64,000 nt of DNA from Paenibacillus sp. LHD-117 (lineage in GTDB: Bacteria; Bacillota; Bacilli; Paenibacillales; Paenibacillaceae), in assembly GCF_030929555.1 (NCBI RefSeq), contig NZ_JAVFVT010000021.1, forward strand, positions 1-64,000, written 5' to 3'. The notes under the pieces were generated by a model that made no database searches, had not been told where the DNA came from, and saw nothing but the letters and a program-made list of their open reading frames with translations. Of this stretch, positions 41,798 through 50,643 are shown one piece after another (within the stretch, counting starts at the first letter, position 1; each line of letters starts with the position of its first letter). A program made the translations under genes and the position numbers.

Positions 41798-43477
41798 TCA
41801 CGGAATAGTATGCTCGATCGCTCTCACCCTTATGTCGAAGGTCACGATAAAAGTAGTACCCTCTCCCTCCCGGCTCCGAACGTCGATTCTGCCGTTGTGG
41901 CGCTCGGCGATGCTTAAGCAGAGAGGCAATCCGAGACCCGTTCCGCGAGTCTTGGTCGTATAGAACGGCTCGAATAGATGGTCGATCTTGTCCGCCGGTA
42001 TTCCGACTCCCTCGTCGGAGATATGTACGCTGATTTCTTCATTCGTGCAAGTCGTGATAAGCTTTAGCACGCCTTTGTCGTCCATCGCTTCCATCCCGTT
42101 CCGGGCCAGGTTAAGCAGCAGCTGCTTCATCTCCCTGTCATTCAGAAGCATCTGCGGCAGATTGTCGCATAATTGCACTTCCAGCGTCTGGCCCCGCAGA
42201 TTCGCGTCCGCAAGCAGGAGCGGCACGATATCGTTGATCGTCGCGTGGAGCGATGCCTTCTCCATCTTCAGCTCGCGATTCTGCGCGAGCGACAGAAAGT
42301 CGCTGATAATCAAATTGGCGCGATCAAGCTCCTCCATAATGATGCGGAAATACTCGAATTGATTTTGCGGGCTTCGCTCTTGGATGAGCTGCACGAATCC
42401 GCGGATGACGGCCATTGGGTTGCGAATCTCGTGCGTGATGCTCGCCGCCATCTGGCCGACCAGGCTTAGCCGCTCCATCCTCCCTCGTTCGTCGCGCAGC
42501 TGGCTGAGCTCCGTAATATCCTTCGCAATCAGCGCCGCGCCGGTAATTCGGTGATCTTCAATATCCCGCAAGGTGACGGATGTTAGAATCAGAATCAATT
42601 GCGATTCTTCATGGGGCAGCGTCGCCGCGCTGTCGCCCTGAAGAGCTTGGCTAAGCAAATCCGCGCCCCTATTCATCCGATTCGGATCGAACGCGTCGAG
42701 GTACGATACGTTCTTCAGCTTTCCGACTTCTTGAAAGGTTTCCCTGAAGCCCAGCAGCTTGACCGATTCTTCGTTTACATGCGTAATCATACCGCCCGCA
42801 TCTACGATTAATACCGCGATCGGGACTTTGTCGATGAATTGCTGCAGCTTCTGCACCTCGTTGCCGTAGCTGACGGATAACTGGTTCACTTCCAAATAAA
42901 GCTGCTGCTTTTCTTTGATGCTCTCGATAATGTAGATCGATAACCAAATGGCGAGCAGCAAGCCGATAATCGCAATCGTCGTGCTAATAATGGCGAAGAA
43001 CGTCCACGGCATATTAAACGCCCACATATATAGCTTGGTCAGGATAATGAGATACAACGTAATGATCCCCATCATCATGATGCCGATCCGTTCTTTATGC
43101 ACGTTCGACGCCAACTGGAATTTACGTATGACGGCGAGAAGCATCACCGAGAATAATAATATGAAGACGAGGAATCCCCAAATTTCGTAATCGTTGTCAA
43201 GCGACGGTATGCGCAATGAAATATAAAGCAATCCGAGACCGAGGAACGCCCGGTAACCGCCATATAACGAGCCGATCAGGAACGGCACCATTCGGAAATC
43301 GACATCGTATTCGTGTACAAGCGACGCTGTGAGCGCGCATAAGATCATGGCGACTCCGCTCGCAATCGCGATGAATGGCTTGAAGCCTCTCCAGCCGCGC
43401 TCCTTGTCGTGCCAGAGCAAGAACGCGAAGACCGGAAGGACGGATAAGAAGAATTGCAGCAGCAAATCCTTCAGCAC
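41798..43477 (-). CDS. Membrane sensor histidine kinase (KinB-like, sporulation type)
   Basis: The 559-residue protein has five to six membrane segments in its first 190 residues (LytS-type 5TM region), a PAS domain (about 215-320), a HisKA domain with HEIRNPMAVIRGF (His near 349) and a catalytic ATPase domain with NGMEAM, DEGVGIP and GTGLGLPLC. This plan, membrane input plus PAS and kinase without a receiver, resembles sporulation kinases such as KinB. No response regulator is adjacent, also typical of phosphorelay kinases. A kapB gene lies at 21795-22187. The start is GTG, 10 bases after AAGGAGG. Confidence 0.88.
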   Translation of the reverse strand: MLKDLLLQFFLSVLPVFAFLLWHDKERGWRGFKPFIAIASGVAMILCALTASLVHEYDVDFRMVPFLIGSLYGGYRAFLGLGLLYISLRIPSLDNDYEIWGFLVFILLFSVMLLAVIRKFQLASNVHKERIGIMMMGIITLYLIILTKLYMWAFNMPWTFFAIISTTIAIIGLLLAIWLSIYIIESIKEKQQLYLEVNQLSVSYGNEVQKLQQFIDKVPIAVLIVDAGGMITHVNEESVKLLGFRETFQEVGKLKNVSYLDAFDPNRMNRGADLLSQALQGDSAATLPHEESQLILILTSVTLRDIEDHRITGAALIAKDITELSQLRDERGRMERLSLVGQMAASITHEIRNPMAVIRGFVQLIQERSPQNQFEYFRIIMEELDRANLIISDFLSLAQNRELKMEKASLHATINDIVPLLLADANLRGQTLEVQLCDNLPQMLLNDREMKQLLLNLARNGMEAMDDKGVLKLITTCTNEEISVHISDEGVGIPADKIDHLFEPFYTTKTRGTGLGLPLCLSIAERHNGRIDVRSREGEGTTFIVTFDIRVRAIEHTIP

Positions 43478-43514
43478 GGGAGATAGGCCTCCTTATCAAC
43501 GACGAGTAGTGGAT

Positions 43515-44384
43515 TTAGTGGTTCAAGCAGTCGTTCATCCAAGCCGTAATCGTGTGTATCGTCTCTTTGCCCCTTATATCGTTATGAAGCTCGTGCAGCC
43601 CATCCTTCCAGGGATGCCAGGCGCAGCGGCTTTGCAATCGCCCGGCCAGCTCCTCGCTGGCGGCGAAGGACGTGATGCGGTCGGAGGTTCCGTGAATGAG
43701 CAGCAGCGGCACATGCAATTGGGCGGCATGTTTGATCGCCCATTCCCCGGCATCCTGGATTTCGATATAAGCTCTGGGCGTTATTGTCGTATGGCTAAGC
43801 GGATCTCCGCGCATCGACAATTTTTCGGATGCTTCAATGCCTCCGTGACGGAATAGATCCTCTTCCTTCAGCCCGGTGGACATCGGCAGCGCAGGCAGGA
43901 GGGAAGCCAGCCTGCGGCCGAACCATTCCTTCGCCGCAGGCGGTTTGAACGCTAATCTCAGCCAAGGACTGGTCAGGATTAGCCCTTGGATGAGTGGTTT
44001 CGTTCTAATCGCGCAGTTCAGCGCGATATTGCCGCCCATGCTATGCCCGTAGAGGAAAATCGGAAGATCAGGATGCCGCTTGGCGCATTGCTCCAGCATA
44101 AGGGTCAAATCCGTAATCGCCGCATCCATGGACAACATATGTCCGCGCTTTCCTTCCGATCTGCCATGGCCGTAGTGGTCGAATGCGAGGAAGGCATAAC
44201 CGTCCATTGTCATCCGCTCCGCCACATGCGCATATCGCTCGCTATGTTCGCCATGACCGTGAGACAAACAGACGACCGCTTTGGGCGGATCGCCGATCGG
44301 CAGCCACTCCCGCACGAACAGTTGAGTGACTCCGCTGCCTAATACTTTCCATTCCGATACGTCATGATTGCCACGTTGACCCAT
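43515..44384 (-). CDS. Alpha/beta hydrolase, monoacylglycerol lipase/lysophospholipase type
   Basis: The 289-residue protein has the oxyanion-hole motif SHGHGEHSE, the nucleophile GHSMGG (Ser115), Asp in HGTSDRI near 237 and His in DGLHELHND near 267, a complete triad. The layout matches monoacylglycerol lipases. There is no signal peptide, so it acts in the cytoplasm. GGGGGGC lies 10 bases before the ATG. It reads divergently from the flavoprotein gene. Confidence 0.9.
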   Translation of the reverse strand: MGQRGNHDVSEWKVLGSGVTQLFVREWLPIGDPPKAVVCLSHGHGEHSERYAHVAERMTMDGYAFLAFDHYGHGRSEGKRGHMLSMDAAITDLTLMLEQCAKRHPDLPIFLYGHSMGGNIALNCAIRTKPLIQGLILTSPWLRLAFKPPAAKEWFGRRLASLLPALPMSTGLKEEDLFRHGGIEASEKLSMRGDPLSHTTITPRAYIEIQDAGEWAIKHAAQLHVPLLLIHGTSDRITSFAASEELAGRLQSRCAWHPWKDGLHELHNDIRGKETIHTITAWMNDCLNH

Positions 44385-44386
44385 TT

Positions 44387-44416
44387 TTGTTACAGCCCCC
44401 CGTGTTCATGTATAAT
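44387..44416 (+). promoter_or_regulatory. Candidate promoter of the flavoprotein gene
   Basis: TTGTTA (-35) and TATAAT (-10) are separated by 18 bases, about 80 bases before the start at 44498. Confidence 0.5.
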
Positions 44417-44497
44417 AATTAAATTATACTGGAAACGAACCAGATGGATAGAGAAATTTTGTGCTATCTTTAAATAAATCGTTAGGAGAAAAATGTC

Positions 44498-45769
44498 ATG
44501 AACTATGATGTCATCGTCATCGGAGCCGGCTCATCGGGATTAATGGCCAGCGTATCCGCCGGGGAAGCCGGTGCGAACGTGCTTCTTCTGGACAAAGGAG
44601 ACAAGCTTGGCAGGAAGCTAGGCATATCTGGAGGCGGCCGCTGCAATGTTACGAACGCGAAAGAACTCGATGAATTGATCAAAAATATACCAGGAAATGG
44701 CAAATATTTGCACAGTGCCCTAGCGACGTTCGGCAATCGGCAAATTATCGGATTTTTCGAAGAGCTGGGCATTCGTCTGAAGGAAGAAGATAACGGGCGC
44801 ATGTTCCCCGTCAGCGACAAAGCGAAGACGGTCGTCGACGCATTAGTCGGCAAGGTCCGTTCCCTTGGCGTTCATATTCGCGTGAACAGTCCGGTAGATC
44901 GAGTACTCTATTCGGATGACAGAGCGGTGGGCGTGCGCTTGAAATCGGGCGAATCCATAAGCGCGGGCAGCGTCATCGTTGCCGTTGGCGGAAAGTCCGT
45001 CCCTCATACGGGCTCTACGGGGGACGGCTACGCCTGGGCGGAAGAGGCCGGCCACACGATCACGGAGCTATTCCCGACCGAAGTGCCTCTGACGTCGAGC
45101 GCTTCTTTTATCCAAAGCAAGGAGCTGCAAGGATTGTCGCTTCGGAACGTAACGCTTACGGTATGGAACGCGAAAGGGAAGGCCGTCATTTCGCATGAAG
45201 GCGACATGATCTTTACCCACTTCGGCTTGTCGGGCCCGATCGCGCTCCGCTGCAGCCAGTTCGTGGTCAAGGAGCTGCGGAAGAACGGCGGCGACGTGAA
45301 AGCGACCATCGATCTGAAGCCGGATCGAACGATCGACGAGCTGTATAGCGAGACGATGGCGATGTGCAAGGACGATAGCCGCAAGGCGGTTAAAAACGTT
45401 TTGAAAGGCTATTATCCAGAGCGGATGCTGCCGTTGCTGTTTTTGAAAGCCGGGTTGCGGGAGGATGTCACGTACGACAACATTCCGAAACAGGCGTGGA
45501 TGGAGCTTGCGCGGGTCGTCAAAGCGTTCCCGATCCGAATCAACGGGACGTTGTCGATCGAGGAAGCGTTCGTTACGGGCGGTGGCGTCCATCTAAAGGA
45601 AATCGATCCGAAGACGCTTCAGTCGAAGTTGATGGGCGGCCTGTATTTTTGCGGAGAGGTGCTCGATATTCATGGGTACACGGGCGGCTACAACATTACG
45701 GCCGCGTTCTCGACCGGTTATAACGCCGGCAAGCACGCGGCCGAGACAGTACGATCGATCTTGCGCTAA
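44498..45769 (+). CDS. HI0933/BaiN-family FAD-dependent oxidoreductase (YtfP-like)
   Basis: The 423-residue protein has the FAD-binding motif IGAGSSGLMA near residue 8, the family motif LGISGGGRCNVTN near 42, and the C-terminal block TGGGVHLKEIDPKT and GYNITAAFSTGYNAG. Members are flavoenzymes that reduce enoyl or bile-acid double bonds; for most, including the Bacillus YtfP type, the substrate is unknown. It is a single gene with its own promoter. The MITE-like copy D begins 15 bases after its stop. Confidence 0.92.
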   Translation: MNYDVIVIGAGSSGLMASVSAGEAGANVLLLDKGDKLGRKLGISGGGRCNVTNAKELDELIKNIPGNGKYLHSALATFGNRQIIGFFEELGIRLKEEDNGRMFPVSDKAKTVVDALVGKVRSLGVHIRVNSPVDRVLYSDDRAVGVRLKSGESISAGSVIVAVGGKSVPHTGSTGDGYAWAEEAGHTITELFPTEVPLTSSASFIQSKELQGLSLRNVTLTVWNAKGKAVISHEGDMIFTHFGLSGPIALRCSQFVVKELRKNGGDVKATIDLKPDRTIDELYSETMAMCKDDSRKAVKNVLKGYYPERMLPLLFLKAGLREDVTYDNIPKQAWMELARVVKAFPIRINGTLSIEEAFVTGGGVHLKEIDPKTLQSKLMGGLYFCGEVLDIHGYTGGYNITAAFSTGYNAGKHAAETVRSILR

Positions 45770-45784
45770 ATACTTAAAGAGGTT

Positions 45785-45951
45785 GTTCAAAAAGTCCACT
45801 TTTGATCACGATGTATACCAAGAAGCTTATTCGACATCGAATCTTGAATTCAGCCGGAACTTCCGGTGCTCACGTAGTTTCCACTACGCTCCGCTCCTCA
45901 TTTCCTAGCTTTATTCAACCTTCTCGGTGCTGAAAACCGGACTTTTTGAAC
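45785..45951 (+). repeat. MITE-like element, short class (copy D)
   Basis: A 167-bp copy with perfect 13-bp inverted repeats GTTCAAAAAGTCC / GGACTTTTTGAAC. It contains smaller hairpins (ATTCGA-CA-TCGAAT; CGTAG-TTTCCA-CTACG). It lies between convergent genes, and the stop codon of the gene to its right (TAA) falls in the element's outer end (TAAATGCGTGTTC). Confidence 0.9.
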
Positions 45952-45957
45952 ACGCAT

Positions 45958-46350
45958 TTAGATGTGGATGTCCCCGGAGAAGTGGTTATATTCGCCGGCG
46001 TCGGGCAGAAACTCTTCGTTCACGTACGTATCGTCGCTATCGCGGTTCGCCGCGTCTTCCGACGCGATCCAGTCCTCGTTGACCACATGGGCCGGTATCG
46101 TAATCGCGTTCAGCGCGTAAGCGGTATTCGTAATCGACTCTTCCGCGATATGAGCCTGCTCGACAAGCTGTCCGCCATGGGCCTGGGCAATCTCGAGCGC
46201 CGAGGTCAAGTCGCCTCCATCCACATGGATGTGCATGCGGCTCTCATTGTGCATGACGGGATCGTAGCCAAGTTCCTGCAGCATATCTCGCGCCATCGCC
46301 GCGCTGCTGCCGTCGCTGAAATCAAACATAATCGCAGAAAGCTGGGACAA
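45958..46350 (-). CDS. Hypothetical protein, 130 residues
   Basis: An acidic, soluble protein. The first half has an alternating hydrophobic pattern (MARDMLQELGYDPVMHNESR, then MHIHVDGGD) like a small alpha/beta fold; the C-terminal third is Asp/Glu/Asn-rich. The start is TTG at 46350 with AAGGAAG 7 bases upstream. I recognise no domain. It sits between repeat copies D and E, where its stop codon is part of the repeat's end. Confidence 0.65.
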   Translation of the reverse strand: MSQLSAIMFDFSDGSSAAMARDMLQELGYDPVMHNESRMHIHVDGGDLTSALEIAQAHGGQLVEQAHIAEESITNTAYALNAITIPAHVVNEDWIASEDAANRDSDDTYVNEEFLPDAGEYNHFSGDIHI

Positions 46351-46459
46351 CGGTCATCTTCCTTCCAAAGTTGGGATGCAATCTCATTTCCTAAACTTAG
46401 GATGCCAAGTTGCGGACAAATCATGCCATAAACTAAATGGATTGAGGTGTATTTCAAAA

Positions 46460-47476
46460 ATGAACCTTGATGAAGCGATTTGGTTGTACAGTGAAGAAAA
46501 CATCCCCTTCGCAGGCGCCGTATTCGCAAAAAATCTGGAAGGGACTGTTTTTGAGCAAGGCTACGGTTATGCAAATCGTGCCGAAAAAATAAACAATTCG
46601 CCTGCCACTCGATTTGGCATAGCCTCCGGCTGCAAAATATTAACCGCTGTGGCCATCTTGCAATTAGTTGAAAAAAAGCTGATCGATTTGGATACTTCAT
46701 TAAAGGATTGTTTGGAAATCTCTTTCCCGAATTTTGATCCAAAAATATCGATCCGACATTTATTGATGCACAGTTCGGGCATTCAAGATTATTTTGATGA
46801 AGAGTTTATGAGCGATTATGCTGATTTATGGAAATCGTTGCCTATGTACGCCGTTACTTCGACTCAATCCTTCCTTCCTTTGATTCAAAATAACGGAATG
46901 AAATGCTCTCCGGGAGAGCGGTTTTCGTATTGCAACGCGGGGTTTATCATTCTAGGCTTAATTGTTGAGCAGCTCACGGGGTCAACCTTTCAAGAATATG
47001 TTCAAGAAAACATCTTCAAATTAGCTGGAATGAATGATTCAGGCTATTTTCGACTGGACCAACTTCCTGAGCGGACAGCAGTTGGTTATATTGACGACGG
47101 GTTAACATGGCGTTCCAATATTTATTCGATTCCGGTCATTGGCGGTTCGGATGGCGGAGCATTCACGACGGTTTATGATCTGGAAAAGTTCTGGAACGCG
47201 TTGTTGAGCCATTCATTGTTGTCAGAACGCATGACCGAGATGATGTTAACGCCTCACATGAGTATAAACGATCATGTCCATTATGGACTTGGCGTATGGA
47301 TAAAGAAGCTCGATCACGAAATCGTTAAGTATTTCATTATGGGCAGCGATCCCGGTGTCGAAATGCAGTCTTCGGTCTATACAAAGGGGAATATTCGCAT
47401 TCATTTATTATCGAATAACGGTAGCGGTGCTGGTTCGATTGCAAGAAAAATGGAAGAGATCATTTTCGGAAACTGA
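46460..47476 (+). CDS. Serine hydrolase (beta-lactamase/class C-like, penicillin-binding fold)
   Basis: The 338-residue protein has the SxxK nucleophile motif (SGCK, Ser near residue 54), the YCN motif near 154 (YxN) and ISIRHLLMHSSGI near 100, the class C beta-lactamase/esterase fold. There is no signal peptide, so it is probably an esterase or peptidase, not a secreted lactamase. The start at 46460 follows GAGGTG by 10 bases. The gene is clearly richer in A+T than its neighbours, which suggests acquisition from elsewhere. It lies between repeat copies D and E. Confidence 0.88.
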   Translation: MNLDEAIWLYSEENIPFAGAVFAKNLEGTVFEQGYGYANRAEKINNSPATRFGIASGCKILTAVAILQLVEKKLIDLDTSLKDCLEISFPNFDPKISIRHLLMHSSGIQDYFDEEFMSDYADLWKSLPMYAVTSTQSFLPLIQNNGMKCSPGERFSYCNAGFIILGLIVEQLTGSTFQEYVQENIFKLAGMNDSGYFRLDQLPERTAVGYIDDGLTWRSNIYSIPVIGGSDGGAFTTVYDLEKFWNALLSHSLLSERMTEMMLTPHMSINDHVHYGLGVWIKKLDHEIVKYFIMGSDPGVEMQSSVYTKGNIRIHLLSNNGSGAGSIARKMEEIIFGN

Positions 47477-47501
47477 CAATCAACGAGTTGTTTAGCTTAA
47501 T

Positions 47502-47552
47502 AAAACAGCGACAGCCCGGGACTAATTTCTCGTCCATGGCTGCCGCTGTTTT
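47502..47552. terminator. Bidirectional terminator between the serine hydrolase and xylB genes
   Basis: AAAACAGCG pairs with CGCTGTTTT, with AGCC/GGCT inside, between convergent genes. Confidence 0.85.
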
Positions 47553-47555
47553 CAT

Positions 47556-49046
47556 TTATCCCCGATAATCCGCGAGCGTTTCGTTCAAGCCGCGCGTTGC
47601 GCCGTATACCTGCTGATAAGCGCGGAAGAGTCCTTGATAGGTTTGGGTCGCTTCCGGGTTAGGCGCGTACTCAGATGCGTATTTCACGAATGCTTCGGAA
47701 CAGGCTTCCAGGCTGTCGTACCATCCGCAGCCGTAAGCCGCGAGCATGGCCGCCCCGAGACCCGGTCCTTGCTCGTTCTCCAGCGATAAGACAGTTGCGC
47801 CGAAGATGTCGGCCTGCATTTGCAGCCAAACCGGATTCTGCGCGCCGCCGCCGATGGAGACGATTCGCTCGACCGACTTGCCCGCGCCGCGGAACAGATC
47901 TACCGATTCGTTCAGCGAGAACGTAATGCCTTCCATAACCGCCCTGGCAAAATGTTTGCGTTCATGGGATCCGTCGATGCCGATGAAGCTGGCCCGGATC
48001 GTCGCATCCGCGTGCGGCGTCCGCTCCCCGACCAAATAAGGCGTGAACAGTAAGCCTCCCGCTCCGGGCGGCAAATCGCCTACGTCCGCAAGAAACTCGT
48101 CGTATGATTCGCCCGGCGCGAACGTCTTCTTGAACCAGCTCAAGCTGTAGCCGGCCGCAAGGGTAACGCCCATCGCGTAGAAGGCGTCTTCCTTGCCGTG
48201 GTTGAAGAAATGCACCTTGCCCGCAAAATCCTTCGTTTTGTCGTCCTCGTACGATAAAATGACGCCGGAAGTGCCGATGCTGCAGAGCGTCAACCCTTCC
48301 GACAGGATGCCCGAGCCGATTGCGCCGCACGCGTTGTCCGCACCGCCCGCGAACACTTTCGTTGCGCTCGTCAAACCGCATCGCTCCGCCGCTTCCGGCA
48401 ATAACGCGCCTACCAGTCCGTGCGACTCGACAAGCGGCGGGCAGAAGCCGGCTGGCAGCCCGAATGCCTGCAGCACTTCGATGCTCCAACGTTTCTCCGC
48501 TACCTCCAGCAGCAGCGTGCCGGCCGCGTCGGAGTAGTCCATGTGCCGCTCTCCTGTCAGCCGGTAACGGACGTAATCCTTCGGCAGCAGGAACGATTCG
48601 GCCGATTCGAACGCGGAGGGCTCATGCTCGCGCACCCATAATATCTTCGGCAGCGTAAATCCTTCCAGCGCCGGGTTGCGCGTCACGGAGAGCAGCCTGT
48701 CGCCGAGCGTACGCTCGATCTCGCGACATTGCTCCGTCGTACGCGTGTCGTTCCACAGAATCGCGTTCCGTACCGGCCGTCCTTCTTTGTCCAGCAGCAC
48801 AAGCCCGTGCATTTGGCCCGAGAAGCTGATTCCTTCGATGGTAGAAGCGTCCACGCTCTCCGCCAGCTCGCGCAGTGCGTCAAACGTCGCTTCTACCCAA
48901 TCCTCCGGCCGCTGCTCGCTCCAGCCGGAATGCTCATGATACAGCGGATAGCTGCGCGACGCTTCCGCGACGACTTTCCCTTCCCGGCCGACAAGCAGCG
49001 CTTTGACCGCGCTTGTGCCGAGGTCTATTCCGATCACGTACCCCAT
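47556..49046 (-). CDS. xylB: Xylulokinase
   Basis: The 496-residue protein is a FGGY-family kinase with the N-terminal phosphate-binding motif IGIDLGTSAVKALL, xylulokinase signatures SGQMHGLVLLD near residue 78 and GGADNACGAIGSG near 232, and the C-terminal ATP-binding GGGAQNPVW near 399. It phosphorylates D-xylulose to xylulose 5-phosphate. The start at 49046 is 10 bases after GGGAGG; a longer in-frame opening reaches into the repeat element. xylA lies upstream in the same direction, with repeat copy E between. Confidence 0.95.
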   Translation of the reverse strand: MGYVIGIDLGTSAVKALLVGREGKVVAEASRSYPLYHEHSGWSEQRPEDWVEATFDALRELAESVDASTIEGISFSGQMHGLVLLDKEGRPVRNAILWNDTRTTEQCREIERTLGDRLLSVTRNPALEGFTLPKILWVREHEPSAFESAESFLLPKDYVRYRLTGERHMDYSDAAGTLLLEVAEKRWSIEVLQAFGLPAGFCPPLVESHGLVGALLPEAAERCGLTSATKVFAGGADNACGAIGSGILSEGLTLCSIGTSGVILSYEDDKTKDFAGKVHFFNHGKEDAFYAMGVTLAAGYSLSWFKKTFAPGESYDEFLADVGDLPPGAGGLLFTPYLVGERTPHADATIRASFIGIDGSHERKHFARAVMEGITFSLNESVDLFRGAGKSVERIVSIGGGAQNPVWLQMQADIFGATVLSLENEQGPGLGAAMLAAYGCGWYDSLEACSEAFVKYASEYAPNPEATQTYQGLFRAYQQVYGATRGLNETLADYRG

Positions 49047-49094
49047 AGTCGGGCAACCTCCCGTTCGTCGTTTTTGCCACCTATTACAGTGAAA

Positions 49095-49260
49095 GTTCAA
49101 AAAGTCCGGTTTTCAGCACCGAGAAGGTTGGATGAAGCTAGGAATTGAGGAGCGGAGCGTAGTGTAAGCTACGTGAGCACCGGAAATTCCGCTGAATTCA
49201 AGATTCGATGTCGAATAAGCTTCCTGGCATACATCGTGATCAAAAGTGGACTTATTGAAC
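49095..49260 (-). repeat. MITE-like element, short class (copy E), between xylA and xylB
   Basis: A 166-bp copy in the opposite orientation to D, with ends GTTCAAAAAGTCC / GGACTTATTGAAC (one mismatch). It lies in the xylA-xylB gap, so both ends would pair in the operon transcript. Its outer end contributes the xylA stop codon (TAAAAGGATGTTC). The xylB start follows 48 bases later. Confidence 0.88.
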
Positions 49261-49266
49261 ATCCTT

Positions 49267-50580
49267 TTATACGCTGAAAATTACTTCGCTGAGCATTAGG
49301 CGGATACGCTCTTGACGGCCGGACTCGTTGACGATTGGGTTGTTCTGCAGCGCGTATTGCTCAAGTGACTTCAGCGTCGCTTTGCCTGCAACGATTTCCG
49401 CGCCGATGCCTTCCTTGAAGCTGCGGTAGCGGTTCTCTACGATGCCGTCCAGCGTACGGTTCTCGATCAGCTTGACAGCTGCTTTCAGTCCCCAAGCAAA
49501 GCTGTCCATGCCCGCGATATGCGCGAGGAAGAGATCCTCTGCTTCGAAAGAGCCGCGACGCACTTTGGCGTCGAAGTTGACGCCGCCGCGGCCGAGGCCG
49601 CCAGCCTTCAGTACTTCGTACATCGTCAGCGTCGTGGAGTACAGATCCGTCGGGAATTCGTCCGTGTCCCAGCCAAGCAGCAGATCGCCTTGGTTCGCGT
49701 CGAGCGATCCCAGCATGCCGTTGATCGCAGCCGTGCGGATTTCATGCTCGAACGTGTGGCCTGCCAGCGTCGCATGGTTGGCTTCCAGGTTCAGCTTGAA
49801 TTTATCTTTCAAACCGTACTTCTGCAAAAATGCGATCGTCGTTGCCGCGTCGAAGTCGTATTGATGTTTCGTCGGCTCCTTCGGTTTCGGCTCGATCAGG
49901 AATTGAGCGTCGAAGCCGATCTCGTTCGCATAGTCGATAGCCATGTGATACAGGCGCGCCAGATTATCCAGTTCGAAGCCCATATCCGTGTTCAACAGCG
50001 TTTCGTATCCTTCGCGACCGCCCCAGAACACGTAGTTCTCCGCGCCCAGCTCCTTGCCGACTTCCAGCCCCTTCTTCAATTGCGCGCCGGCGTAGGCGTA
50101 CACGTCCGCGTTGCAAGTCGTGCCTGCGCCATGGACGAAACGAGGGTTCGTGAACATGTTCACCGTGTTCCACAGCAGCTTCTTGCCGGACTGCTTCTGC
50201 GCGTCCTTCAGCATCGCGACGATGACGTCGAGGTTTTTGTTCGTTTCTTGCAGCGTCGCGCCCTCCGGAGCGATGTCGATGTCATGGAAGCAATAATACG
50301 GAATGTTCAGCTTCTCCATGAACTCGAAGTTCGCTTCGACGCGCGCCTTGGAACGATCCAGACCGTCGTATTGGTCCCAGCCGCGAACCATCGTGCCCGC
50401 TCCGAACGGGTCCGAGCCGTTCGCGTTGAACGTATGCCAGTAAGCGACCGCGTAGCGCAAATGTTCTTCCATCGTTTTGCCTAACACGACTTGGTTCGGA
50501 TCGTAATGTTTGAAAGCAAGCGGATTGTCGGAGCCTTTCCCTTCGAACGCGATTGCCGGAATGTTTTTGAAATAACTCAT
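49267..50580 (-). CDS. xylA: Xylose isomerase
   Basis: The 437-residue protein is of the class II length. It has the catalytic His-Asp pair [12 protein letters not shown] near residue 102, metal-binding sites in [15 protein letters not shown] near 233, and the later [17 protein letters not shown] and [11 protein letters not shown] motifs. It converts D-xylose to D-xylulose. AAAGGAGG lies before the ATG, preceded by a cre-like site (50603-50616) and the xylO operator (50644-50670). It is probably repressed by XylR and by CcpA. Confidence 0.96.
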   Translation of the reverse strand: MSYFKNIPAIAFEGKGSDNPLAFKHYDPNQVVLGKTMEEHLRYAVAYWHTFNANGSDPFGAGTMVRGWDQYDGLDRSKARVEANFEFMEKLNIPYYCFHDIDIAPEGATLQETNKNLDVIVAMLKDAQKQSGKKLLWNTVNMFTNPRFVHGAGTTCNADVYAYAGAQLKKGLEVGKELGAENYVFWGGREGYETLLNTDMGFELDNLARLYHMAIDYANEIGFDAQFLIEPKPKEPTKHQYDFDAATTIAFLQKYGLKDKFKLNLEANHATLAGHTFEHEIRTAAINGMLGSLDANQGDLLLGWDTDEFPTDLYSTTLTMYEVLKAGGLGRGGVNFDAKVRRGSFEAEDLFLAHIAGMDSFAWGLKAAVKLIENRTLDGIVENRYRSFKEGIGAEIVAGKATLKSLEQYALQNNPIVNESGRQERIRLMLSEVIFSV

Positions 50581-50602
50581 AATAATGAATCCTCCTTTAA
50601 GA

Positions 50603-50616
50603 TGAATGCGTTTTCC
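50603..50616. promoter_or_regulatory. Candidate cre (CcpA) site upstream of xylA
   Basis: TGAATGCGTTTTCC matches the cre consensus TGWAANCGNTNWCA at 10 of 12 defined positions. It lies between the xylO operator and the xylA start. Confidence 0.55.
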
Positions 50617-50643
50617 TTCTACATGCAGAATAACATAGTTCTA

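Noticed and set aside
45780-45960. Copy D as a plain transcription terminator for the convergent genes
   Set aside because: It does contain stems, but the same sequence recurs at four other places, including inside an operon and upstream of genes. A mobile repeat explains it better.
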